Assembly: GCA_014729735.1 (NCBI GenBank)
Contig: WJJN01000516.1
Coordinates: forward strand, 1-13,280
Reading direction: 5' to 3'
Source of the DNA: Candidatus Zhuqueibacterota bacterium
Lineage (GTDB): Bacteria > Zhuqueibacterota > Zhuqueibacteria > Thermofontimicrobiales > Thiofontviventaceae
Length of the DNA: 13,280 nt
Every line of letters starts with the position of its first letter. Position 1 is the stretch's first letter. The notes beneath the pieces are model-generated. The model saw only the letters and a program-made list of their open reading frames with translations. It was not told the DNA's origin and ran no database searches. This document shows positions 1-6,235 of this stretch, in pieces. Position numbers and translations under genes: made by a program.

Positions 1-109
1 AATTGAGGTTGCATTTTCTTGTTTCGATGAAAAAAGAATTGATTTATTTGTGTTTTTCATTTATATTGTAAACAAAGCAATCCTTCCGTATTAACATAGT
101 TGTGAATCG

Positions 110-1720
110 ATGAAAAAACTGTCCGAATTATTCAATAGTATAAGCTTCAAATTATTTGTTGTTCTCTCGATACTCCTTATCGTTATTTTTTTTATTATTT
201 ACTACGTCAACATATATTACTATGCCGATAAAATGGAACATTGCATCAGGGAACATGCTATTAAGTCGAGTAATCTGATTAAACAGGCTACGCAAATTAG
301 TATGTTGAAAAACGAGCGCGATGATCTCGCCGGAATAATGAAAAATCTGGCAAAAGTCAATTATATCGAAGATATCCGAATTTATAATAAGCAGGGCAGA
401 ATCGAGTTCTCCAGTGATTCTTCTGTTCTGTACCAGACCGTGGAAAAAACGTCGGAGCAGTGCATCTTTTGTCATGAGAGCAGTAAAGCAAAAGGTGCTA
501 TTCCAAAAGAAAATATGTTCAGAAAATGTCCGACTCCGGACGGACATAACCAATTGGGATTAATCAATCCGATTGAAAATTCTAAAGAGTGCTATTCAGC
601 CGAGTGTCATTTTCATTCGGAGGACGAGCGAATTCTGGGTCTGCTTGATTTTAAAATTTCACTGCAGCCTTTAAGTGAAAACAAAGCGGACGTTCGGAAC
701 AAGTCTCTGCTGTTTTTTATGCTCATTACAGGAATTACTACTCTGGTTTTCGGGCGTATTATCAGAAATCAGATTCAGCGTCCGATTACGAAATTAACGG
801 TTGGTACGCAGCAAGTGGCTGACTTGCATCTCGATCATACAATTGATATTGATTCTCCTGATGAGTTGGGAAAGTTGGCGACATCTTTTAACAAAATGAC
901 CGAGAAAGTGAGAAGTGCGCAGGCGGAATTGAAGGAATGGTCACATACCCTCGAATCACGGGTAAAAGAGAAAACAGACGAATTGCAAAATGCACACGAA
1001 CAACTTATCATGGCAGAGAAGCTTGCTTCCATGGGCAAACTCGCGGCGATTGTGGCACATGAAATTAACAATCCCTTATCCGGTATTTTAACTTATTCAA
1101 AGTTGCTCATCAAGAATCTTCAGAACAATAATAATCCGGAGACGATTCAGAATGCAATAAAAAATCTCGAAACAATTCGGGATGAATCGAAACGATGCGG
1201 TGATATCGTCAAAAACCTTCTTTTGTTTTCGAAAAAATCTATGGGTCAGGCGACACAATCCGATCTAAAAATTATTCTTAATAAAAGTATCGAATTAGTG
1301 CAACATAGCATCGACATGAAAGAATTAGAGCTAATTCGGAATTTCACATCAAAAGACACCGGCATAAATTGTGACGCCGCAGCTTTGGAGCAAATGATAG
1401 TCGCTTTGCTGATTAACGCGATTGAAGCGACTCCTTCAAAGGATGGCTTTATCAAAATAAATATAGAAAGATCTGATGCCAGGAAATTGTTTCAGATAGA
1501 AATTTCAGATAACGGCATCGGAATAGATAAGAAGGAGTTGCCTCATATTTTCGAACCGTTCTTCTCCACGAAAGATAATGAAAAAAGCGTTGGATTGGGA
1601 TTAGCTGTTGCTTACGGAATCGTTGAAAGGCACAACGGTGAGATTAATGTCCGTTCTGAAAAAGGAAAGGGAACCACATTTACAATTAATTTACCTATAA
1701 ATTCGAATTCATTGGGCTGA
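110..1720 (+). CDS. Membrane sensor histidine kinase with CxxCH extracytoplasmic sensor domain
   Basis: Likely senses a redox or ligand signal outside the membrane and phosphorylates the regulator encoded next to it. Visible order (536 aa): TM1 about residues 13-37; extracytoplasmic domain about 38-197; TM2 about 199-217; HAMP about 218-268; coiled coil about 268-300; HisKA with H317 in the motif AHEINNPLSG; HATPase with N436, the DNGIGI box at 467-472 and the GLGLA box at 495-499. The sensor contains CIFCH (118-122), a canonical c-type haem attachment motif, and a second Cys pair followed by His at 161-167 (C-x4-C-H), plus C140. Haem binding is inferred, not shown. ATG 110 is the only plausible start, because an in-frame stop lies at 92-94; the ribosome binding site is weak. 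The regulator follows after 70 nt. The kinase assignment is secure; the ligand is unknown. Confidence 0.95.
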   Translation: MKKLSELFNSISFKLFVVLSILLIVIFFIIYYVNIYYYADKMEHCIREHAIKSSNLIKQATQISMLKNERDDLAGIMKNLAKVNYIEDIRIYNKQGRIEFSSDSSVLYQTVEKTSEQCIFCHESSKAKGAIPKENMFRKCPTPDGHNQLGLINPIENSKECYSAECHFHSEDERILGLLDFKISLQPLSENKADVRNKSLLFFMLITGITTLVFGRIIRNQIQRPITKLTVGTQQVADLHLDHTIDIDSPDELGKLATSFNKMTEKVRSAQAELKEWSHTLESRVKEKTDELQNAHEQLIMAEKLASMGKLAAIVAHEINNPLSGILTYSKLLIKNLQNNNNPETIQNAIKNLETIRDESKRCGDIVKNLLLFSKKSMGQATQSDLKIILNKSIELVQHSIDMKELELIRNFTSKDTGINCDAAALEQMIVALLINAIEATPSKDGFIKINIERSDARKLFQIEISDNGIGIDKKELPHIFEPFFSTKDNEKSVGLGLAVAYGIVERHNGEINVRSEKGKGTTFTINLPINSNSLG

Positions 1721-1790
1721 AATACATCTGCTTAAATAGCGACATCATCAGTTCCGGAAATTCCAAATTTATTTATCTGAGGTATTTAAC

Positions 1791-3140
1791 ATGTCAAATA
1801 AAGATATTAACATTTTAATCGTTGATGATGAATATTCAGTAAGAGATTCTCTTTCCCAGTGGTTTAAAGCAGACGGTTTTACAGTGGATACGGCAGAAAA
1901 TGCCACGGAAGCATTTCAGAAGTTCAAAAAACGTAAATGGGATATTGTTCTTTTGGATATTAAAATGCCCGGAATGGATGGAATTGAATTCAATCGTCAT
2001 ATTTTGAGCGTTGATAAAAGCATTATCGTCATTATCGTAACTGCATACGCAACAGTGGAGTCCGCGGTGGAGGCAATAAAAGACGGTGCATTCGATTATA
2101 TTTCAAAACCACTGGATCCGGAGTATTTAACGCATGTTATCCGGAATGCACTGGAAAAGCGGGAACTGGCAAAGGAAAATGTTCAATTAAAAGCACGATT
2201 AACTGATTTAAGCACACCTGATGATATCGTGGGGAATTCACCGCAATTAAGACAGGTTCTGAAAATGGTTGCCTCTGTTGCAAAAACAGATAGCACAGTC
2301 ATGATCCGCGGCGAAAGCGGCACCGGAAAAGAGTTGATTGCCCGTGCGATCCATGCAAACAGTGTCAGGAAATATGCTCCGATTATTACAATAAATTGCG
2401 GCGGAATGACGGAAACTCTTCTGGAAAGCGAGTTGTTCGGTCACGAGAAAGGCGCTTTTACCGGTGCCGATCGATTGCGAATAGGTAAACTGGAACGAGC
2501 AAACAAAGGCACCGTGTTTTTTGATGAGATAGGCAATATCAGTGAAAAAATGCAGATGGATTTGCTGCGTGTGCTGGAAACAAAACAATTTACGCGACTG
2601 GGCAGCGATAAATCAATCGAAGTGGATTTTCGTGTCCTTAGCGCTACGAATAAAAATCTGGAACATGCGGTTAAAAGAGGTGAGTTTCGGGAGGATTTAT
2701 ATTTTCGCTTGAATGTCGTTACAATTGATATTCCTCCGTTGAGAGAACGCAAAGAGGACATTCCGTTGTTGTGCCGCCATTTTCTCAACAAATATACGCA
2801 GTCGATGTCTAAATCAATTAGTGATATAACTCCGGAAGCCATGGAGATTCTGGTCAATTATGAATGGCATGGTAATATTCGGGAATTGCGAAATGTTATT
2901 GAACGCGCGGTGGTTGTGTGCGATGAAGAAAATATCTCTTCGAAACATCTATCCTTTCCCTTTCACTCCGGTGATACTTCTGTAACAACGAACGGCAACA
3001 GCCTGGAAGCTACCGAGAAAAATCAAATACATCGCATATTACAGCAAACAGGCTGGCAAATTTCCAAAGCTGCTGAAATTTTGAAAATAGATCGAACAAC
3101 GTTATACAATAAGATAAAAAAGTACAACCTAAGCAAGTAA
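1791..3140 (+). CDS. NtrC-family sigma-54-dependent response regulator
   Basis: Transcriptional activator for sigma-54 RNA polymerase, presumably switched on by the upstream kinase. The 449 aa show a receiver domain (about 8-120) with acidic pocket D12/D13, phospho-acceptor D56, T84 and K106. A central AAA+ domain (about 146-375) has Walker A GESGTGKE at 174-181, the sigma-54-contacting GAFTGA loop at 221-226 and Walker B FFDEI at 243-247. A Fis-type helix-turn-helix sits at about 410-446 (ISKAAEILKIDRTTLYNKIK). All key residues are present, so it should be a competent activator. ATG 1791 has GAGG at 1779-1782, 8 nt upstream. Its presence means sigma-54 promoters should exist nearby; the best candidate found is the one upstream of the minus-strand H-protein-like pair. 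Confidence 0.96.
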   Translation: MSNKDINILIVDDEYSVRDSLSQWFKADGFTVDTAENATEAFQKFKKRKWDIVLLDIKMPGMDGIEFNRHILSVDKSIIVIIVTAYATVESAVEAIKDGAFDYISKPLDPEYLTHVIRNALEKRELAKENVQLKARLTDLSTPDDIVGNSPQLRQVLKMVASVAKTDSTVMIRGESGTGKELIARAIHANSVRKYAPIITINCGGMTETLLESELFGHEKGAFTGADRLRIGKLERANKGTVFFDEIGNISEKMQMDLLRVLETKQFTRLGSDKSIEVDFRVLSATNKNLEHAVKRGEFREDLYFRLNVVTIDIPPLRERKEDIPLLCRHFLNKYTQSMSKSISDITPEAMEILVNYEWHGNIRELRNVIERAVVVCDEENISSKHLSFPFHSGDTSVTTNGNSLEATEKNQIHRILQQTGWQISKAAEILKIDRTTLYNKIKKYNLSK

Positions 3141-3147
3141 TAAATTA

Positions 3148-3684
3148 ATGACGAGAAGCATTTGTGTAATCCCCATAGAATTCCAAGACCAATCATTGAT
3201 TAAATCGTTGAGACGTTACCTCGCCCAGACATTTGAAGTCCAGGTGGACATTCGAAATAAAAAAATCGATACAGCAAGGGCGTATGACCAATACCGGAAT
3301 CAATATCACTCGTCGGATTTGTTGAAACAACTGATCGATGATCCGCCGGATAAAGGAGCCTGCAAGATCTTAGGACTCTGCAAGTTTGATCTGTTCATTC
3401 CGATATTTACTTATGTTTTCGGCGAAGCCCAATTAAATGGACTGGGTGCCCTTGTTTCCACGCATCGCCTGGAAAGTGAATTCTATGGTGGGCATGAGGA
3501 TCATGAGTTATTAAAGGAAAGACTAATAAAAGAAGCGAATCATGAACTAGGACATACTTTTGGGCTGGTTCATTGTAAAAACGCGGGATGTGTCATGAAT
3601 TTTTCCACCTATGTTGAAGATATCGATGAAAAAAATATTTTATTCTGTAATGAATGCACTGCGATTATTAAACAGAAGAGATAA
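3148..3684 (+). CDS. amzA: Archaemetzincin-family zinc metallopeptidase
   Basis: Small cytosolic zinc protease of the archaelysin/archaemetzincin family (178 aa, the usual size for prokaryotic members). The catalytic signature is HELGHTFGLVHC at 132-143, with zinc ligands H132, H136 and H142 and general base E133. The Met-turn follows closely at M150 (CVMNF). Four cysteines, C143, C148, C167 and C170, match the second, structural zinc site typical of this family. No signal peptide or membrane segment is visible. It starts 7 nt after the stop of the response regulator and has no clear Shine-Dalgarno of its own, which suggests translational coupling and co-transcription with the two-component system. 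The physiological substrate of bacterial archaemetzincins is not established. Its position suggests a role in processing a component of this signalling module, but that is inference. Confidence 0.93.
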   Translation: MTRSICVIPIEFQDQSLIKSLRRYLAQTFEVQVDIRNKKIDTARAYDQYRNQYHSSDLLKQLIDDPPDKGACKILGLCKFDLFIPIFTYVFGEAQLNGLGALVSTHRLESEFYGGHEDHELLKERLIKEANHELGHTFGLVHCKNAGCVMNFSTYVEDIDEKNILFCNECTAIIKQKR

Positions 3685-3716
3685 AAACTGATCTTTCACG
3701 AGAATTATAACGGATC

Positions 3717-3754
3717 AAAAGCTCCGGCATTTTTAATCATACCGGAGCTTTTTT
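3717..3754. terminator. Rho-independent terminator, probably bidirectional
   Basis: An 11-bp perfect stem, AAAAGCTCCGG at 3717-3727 with CCGGAGCTTTT at 3742-3752, encloses a 14-nt loop. On the + strand the stem runs into six Ts (3749-3754), terminating the kinase-regulator-peptidase transcript 33 nt after its last stop. On the - strand it ends in a run of Ts at the complement of 3717-3720, 56 bp beyond the stop of the convergent H-protein-like gene, so it can end both transcripts. Confidence 0.88.
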
Positions 3755-3809
3755 AGTGTAGTCCTGTACGTTGTTGAAAACGTGCAGCAATAATATTACG
3801 AATCAATTA

Positions 3810-4490
3810 TTATCTCAGGAATTGGCTTTGCATTCTTTTTATCGAAGAATCATTCAGAAAGTTTATGATACCGTCGACAGGAATGCCGCCGTCCGCCATC
3901 GTATTTTGCAAAAGGCGTCCTTCGCTGTATTCGCCCATAAGGAATTCTTTCAAGCGTTGTACTTCTGCGATAATCCACTTACGGGCGTCTTCTGCGACTC
4001 TTAATCGGCGTATTTCTTTGGACAGACTTTGCGGTTTCATTTTGTAAATCCAGCCATCTTCGTACGGGCTCTTTTTTAGCAGCGACGGATTTTCTAACAG
4101 TTTTTTATTGATAGAGCTTATCTTTCCGCTTATGGGTGCGTGGAATTCAACTTCTTTGTCACCCTGTTTCACTACAAATGCATGATCTCCCTGTCCGATG
4201 TCTTCACCGGATTGATGAAGTTCGAGACGATCGATGTTGGTGAATAGTTTTTGTCCAAAATCACTTAAACCGACTTTTATTTCTCCCGATTCGGTGACAT
4301 TTGCCCATGTATGACCTTTATAAAAGAAAAGTCCAGCCGGTACAACAAAATCCTCCACATTAAATCCAAGATTTATGTTTTCCATAGAAGGAGCGGCAAC
4401 TTCTCTTAAATTCCGTTCACGCAATTTTTTCATTACTATCTGAGTTGTGATTATAATAGCAAATGTCAGAATTATAAATAGAACAGTCAT
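3810..4490 (-). CDS. Membrane-anchored glycine cleavage H-protein-like protein lacking the lipoyl lysine
   Basis: A 226-aa protein with one N-terminal membrane segment (about 2-20, followed by a basic stretch) and a glycine-cleavage H-protein/lipoyl-like domain at about 55-155. Matches to H-protein are Y57-KGHTW, IKVGLSDFGQKL (71-82), GD at 101-102, HAPISG (117-122), and SPYEDGWIYKMKP (141-153). Aligned on APxSG, the lysine that carries lipoate in GcvH is replaced by D111, with a lysine one position later (K112), so normal lipoylation is doubtful. A C-terminal module (about 170-215) contains LMGEY and TMADGG and recurs in the neighbouring paralogue. A perfect AGGAGG lies upstream of ATG 4490. 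No P-, T- or L-protein genes of glycine cleavage are present, so a glycine-cleavage role is unlikely. It probably forms an operon with the gene starting at 5313. The fold call is firm; the function is unknown. Confidence 0.85.
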   Translation of the reverse strand: MTVLFIILTFAIIITTQIVMKKLRERNLREVAAPSMENINLGFNVEDFVVPAGLFFYKGHTWANVTESGEIKVGLSDFGQKLFTNIDRLELHQSGEDIGQGDHAFVVKQGDKEVEFHAPISGKISSINKKLLENPSLLKKSPYEDGWIYKMKPQSLSKEIRRLRVAEDARKWIIAEVQRLKEFLMGEYSEGRLLQNTMADGGIPVDGIINFLNDSSIKRMQSQFLR

Positions 4491-4533
4491 TTTATATTCC
4501 TCCTCTTAAGGGATTGTTTAAAATATATTGTTT

Positions 4534-5313
4534 TCATTTATTTAATGGAGTTCCCAAAATACTTGTCACAAGACTGCGATACTGGTTTTTGGGAAGCTGA
4601 TTTTTTAAGTCTCGTGACAGTTCTCCTCCATCTTGCAACGTAACTCCCAAATTTATCTCGTTTTGTTGATAATTTGCCATAAGCCGGCGTTCTAACCATT
4701 TCATTTCCTGTATATACCATGTAAACAAAGAATCGCCGGAGCGACAGGCTGTTAAATCATAGTCAAGTTTTTCCGGTGAAATGACGACTATCCAGCCCTG
4801 GTGCAGCGGATTGATTGTTAGTTCGTTTGGAGCTTTTTTAAGTTTTTCGTTCACCTCGATTACCTCGCCGGTAACCGGAGAGGGGATTGAAAAGTCATGT
4901 TCGTCTTGGATGATCTGAGCCAGTTCGGAACACTTATAGATCTTTTCGTCTTTCAACGGCAGAATAATTGAATTTATTGAACCTAATAAAAAAGCCGCTA
5001 CATTATCGATGCCGATTTTAATTTTATCCGTGTCAACTACTTCGAGCCAGGTATGATGCGGATTTACAAAATAGTTCTCATCCTGCTTGATTTTGATGAA
5101 TTGGTCTAACGAGGAAAAATACTTAAAGGAATTGCCTTCTTCCGGTTCGGCTTCGTCGAAATAGCCCCGAAGAGCTTGATCCAGGGGACAACTGTCACAA
5201 TCAAAATTTCTGCCACAAATTTTATACGACAAAACTCCCAATTTAACCCATTCGCATAATTGTTTATCTTTATTAAAAAATTGAATCAAGGAGTCCGAAT
5301 TATTTTTTGACAT
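4534..5313 (-). CDS. Soluble H-protein-like protein with N-terminal Cys motif, lacking the lipoyl lysine
   Basis: A 259-aa paralogue of the downstream minus-strand protein. The N-terminal 50 residues hold C20 and a C-x5-C-x2-C motif (C33, C39, C42, followed by PLDQALRG) that could bind a metal or be redox-active. An H-protein-like domain spans about 84-180: HHTWLEV (86-92), IKIGIDNVAAFLLG (98-111), SPVTGEVIEVNEKL (145-158), and PLHQGWIVVISP (169-180). Aligned on PVxGE, the lipoyl-lysine position is E138, so the attachment site appears lost. The C-terminal segment (about 200-242) repeats the LMANY and TLQDGG motifs of its partner. No signal peptide or membrane helix is seen. GAGAGG lies upstream of ATG 5313, and a sigma-54-type promoter lies about 50 bp upstream. 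The gap to the next gene is 43 bp, so the two are probably co-transcribed. I cannot name a function. Confidence 0.82.
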   Translation of the reverse strand: MSKNNSDSLIQFFNKDKQLCEWVKLGVLSYKICGRNFDCDSCPLDQALRGYFDEAEPEEGNSFKYFSSLDQFIKIKQDENYFVNPHHTWLEVVDTDKIKIGIDNVAAFLLGSINSIILPLKDEKIYKCSELAQIIQDEHDFSIPSPVTGEVIEVNEKLKKAPNELTINPLHQGWIVVISPEKLDYDLTACRSGDSLFTWYIQEMKWLERRLMANYQQNEINLGVTLQDGGELSRDLKNQLPKNQYRSLVTSILGTPLNK

Positions 5314-5363
5314 GTTAGCCGTCCTCTCAATATTCGATCTTGATAATTTTCGATAATTAATAG

Positions 5364-5379
5364 TTCAATTATCGTGCCA
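5364..5379 (-). promoter_or_regulatory. Candidate sigma-54 (-24/-12) promoter for the H-protein-like pair
   Basis: Read on the - strand, TGGCACGATAATTGAA matches the sigma-54 consensus TGGCACR-N4-TTGCW. The -24 half is perfect and the spacing is correct; the single important mismatch is A in place of C in the -12 GC. Transcription would start around 5353, giving a leader of about 40 nt before ATG 5313. A complete TGGCACG in such AT-rich DNA is notable, and a sigma-54 activator is encoded 2 kb away. Confidence 0.55.
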
Positions 5380-5449
5380 TAGATATAAATTAATAAATTA
5401 CATATAATTATATAATGGTTAGTTTTTCGGAATTGATGAAAAATTCGAC

Positions 5450-5466
5450 AATTTTATGGTAAAATT
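5450..5466. promoter_or_regulatory. AT-rich dyad upstream of the sigma-54 candidate (possible activator site)
   Basis: A perfect inverted repeat AATTTTA-TGG-TAAAATT lies about 70 bp upstream of the -24 element, in the usual range for an NtrC-type upstream activating site. A second, shorter dyad (GAATT-N7-AATTC, 5430-5446) is centred 20 bp away, about two helical turns. Low sequence complexity makes chance dyads easy here, so this is only a candidate. Confidence 0.25.
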
Positions 5467-5554
5467 CAACACTAAATTGTTTAGAGAATGAATCTTCTAA
5501 ATTAAGGCATTATGTAATTAGATAATTTATTAGCATGATTTTGAGAAAAAAATG

Positions 5555-5583
5555 TTGACTTTTAAAAAAAATAATGTTATATT
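5555..5583 (+). promoter_or_regulatory. Sigma-70-like promoter candidate
   Basis: TTGACT at 5555-5560 is followed, after exactly 17 nt, by TATATT at 5578-5583. Both hexamers differ by one base from TTGACA/TATAAT. Initiation near 5590 would give the hydrogenase operon a leader of roughly 645 nt, or transcribe something within the intergenic region. No other promoter closer to the hydrogenase genes stands out as clearly. Confidence 0.4.
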
Positions 5584-5873
5584 TTTAATCCAAACATTTA
5601 TCTCTCCTATCAAACAATATAGATTGAAGATAAATTGTTCAGAATCTTGACGGAACGTAACAGATATTGGTAGATGAAGAAAACGATCTTTAGAATCTAT
5701 GATAATTATAAAGTCCCCGGATTCTCCTTTTTATTACCGACCAGTTTTAATTTTAACATTAAGCATTTATATATATATATCATTAGAAAGGAGTATTGTA
5801 TCGTTAATGCGATGATCTGATTTCTATAATGTATATTCATAAATAAAGATAATAATGATCCCGATACGTTTGA

Positions 5874-6053
5874 GAAAGACGCCGGATATCTCAGATTCCC
5901 ACAAATTTTCTTGACGAAACTGCAACCAGCCAGATTCTACATACTCTTGCGGAGACGGTTCTGATAAACAACTTTGCAAACCGACGTGTTGAAAAAGTTA
6001 GCGGTAACATTCGAGAGCAAATTATAAATTTGTTATTAAAGCGAAAAATATAA
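5874..6053 (+). pseudogene. Possible gene remnant: 59-codon open frame without a start codon
   Basis: Between stops at 5871-5873 and 6051-6053 one frame stays open for 59 codons, with a protein-like composition in its second half (DETATSQILHTLAETVLI, then a basic C-terminus ending LLLKRKI). It has no ATG, GTG or TTG start with a ribosome binding site. The overlapping frame (open 5830-5964) reads plausibly upstream of about 5910 (DPDTFEKDAGYLRFPQIF), as if a frameshift joined the two. The stretch is richer in GC than its flanks. I recognise no family, and it could be chance. Confidence 0.22.
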
Positions 6054-6143
6054 ATGAAGTGTTACTATCGTTCTGTTCTCATATTCATTCTAAAATAATA
6101 ATGATGCCGATAAATTAAATATAATGATTTCAGAGACCGCGAT

Positions 6144-6160
6144 GTTTTATGACATAACAC
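6144..6160. promoter_or_regulatory. 17-bp operator-like palindrome upstream of the hydrogenase operon
   Basis: GTTTTATGACATAACAC is a near-perfect dyad: seven of eight arm positions pair around a central A. It ends 75 bp before the first hydrogenase gene, a typical place for a repressor or activator site. It does not match the consensus of FNR (TTGAT-N4-ATCAA) or Rex, so the regulator is unassigned. Confidence 0.3.
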
Positions 6161-6235
6161 GTAAATCATAGTAGGTAATTAATCATTAATATAAATTATT
6201 TATGAAAAGTGTGGAATAAAATAGGAGGATAGGAT

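Larger units (their letters stand above)
5314..6235. other. Long AT-rich intergenic region between divergent operons
   Basis: About 920 bp separate the minus-strand H-protein-like pair from the plus-strand hydrogenase operon. No gene with a convincing start and family match is visible. The region holds two promoter candidates (sigma-54 on -, sigma-70-like on +), AT dyads, a (TA)n tract at about 5769-5780, a locally higher-GC stretch at about 5855-6020 with a 59-codon open frame, and an operator-like palindrome close to the hydrogenase genes. Otherwise it is extremely AT-rich and shows nothing recognisable. Confidence 0.7.

Noticed and set aside
2..94. Open frame of 30 codons running in from the left edge and ending at TAA 92-94
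   Set aside because: It is too short, hydrophobic and AT-driven to tell a real upstream gene tail from chance.
3771..4047. Plus-strand open frames opposite the membrane-anchored H-like gene
   Set aside because: They are antisense to a gene with a clear fold, a strong ribosome binding site and a matching terminator; no family resemblance is seen.
3810..5313. Genuine glycine cleavage H proteins (gcvH)
   Set aside because: The lysine expected to carry lipoate is Asp or Glu, extra domains are fused, and no gcvP, gcvT or lipoate genes are present.
5694..5737. AGAATC...GATTCT inverted repeat followed by CCTTTTTA in the intergenic region, as a terminator
   Set aside because: A 6-bp AT-rich stem with a loop of over 20 nt and an interrupted T-run is not convincing.
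5769..5780. (TA)n run as a functional repeat or origin element
   Set aside because: A short simple-sequence tract is expected in DNA of this composition; no DnaA boxes or iterons accompany it.
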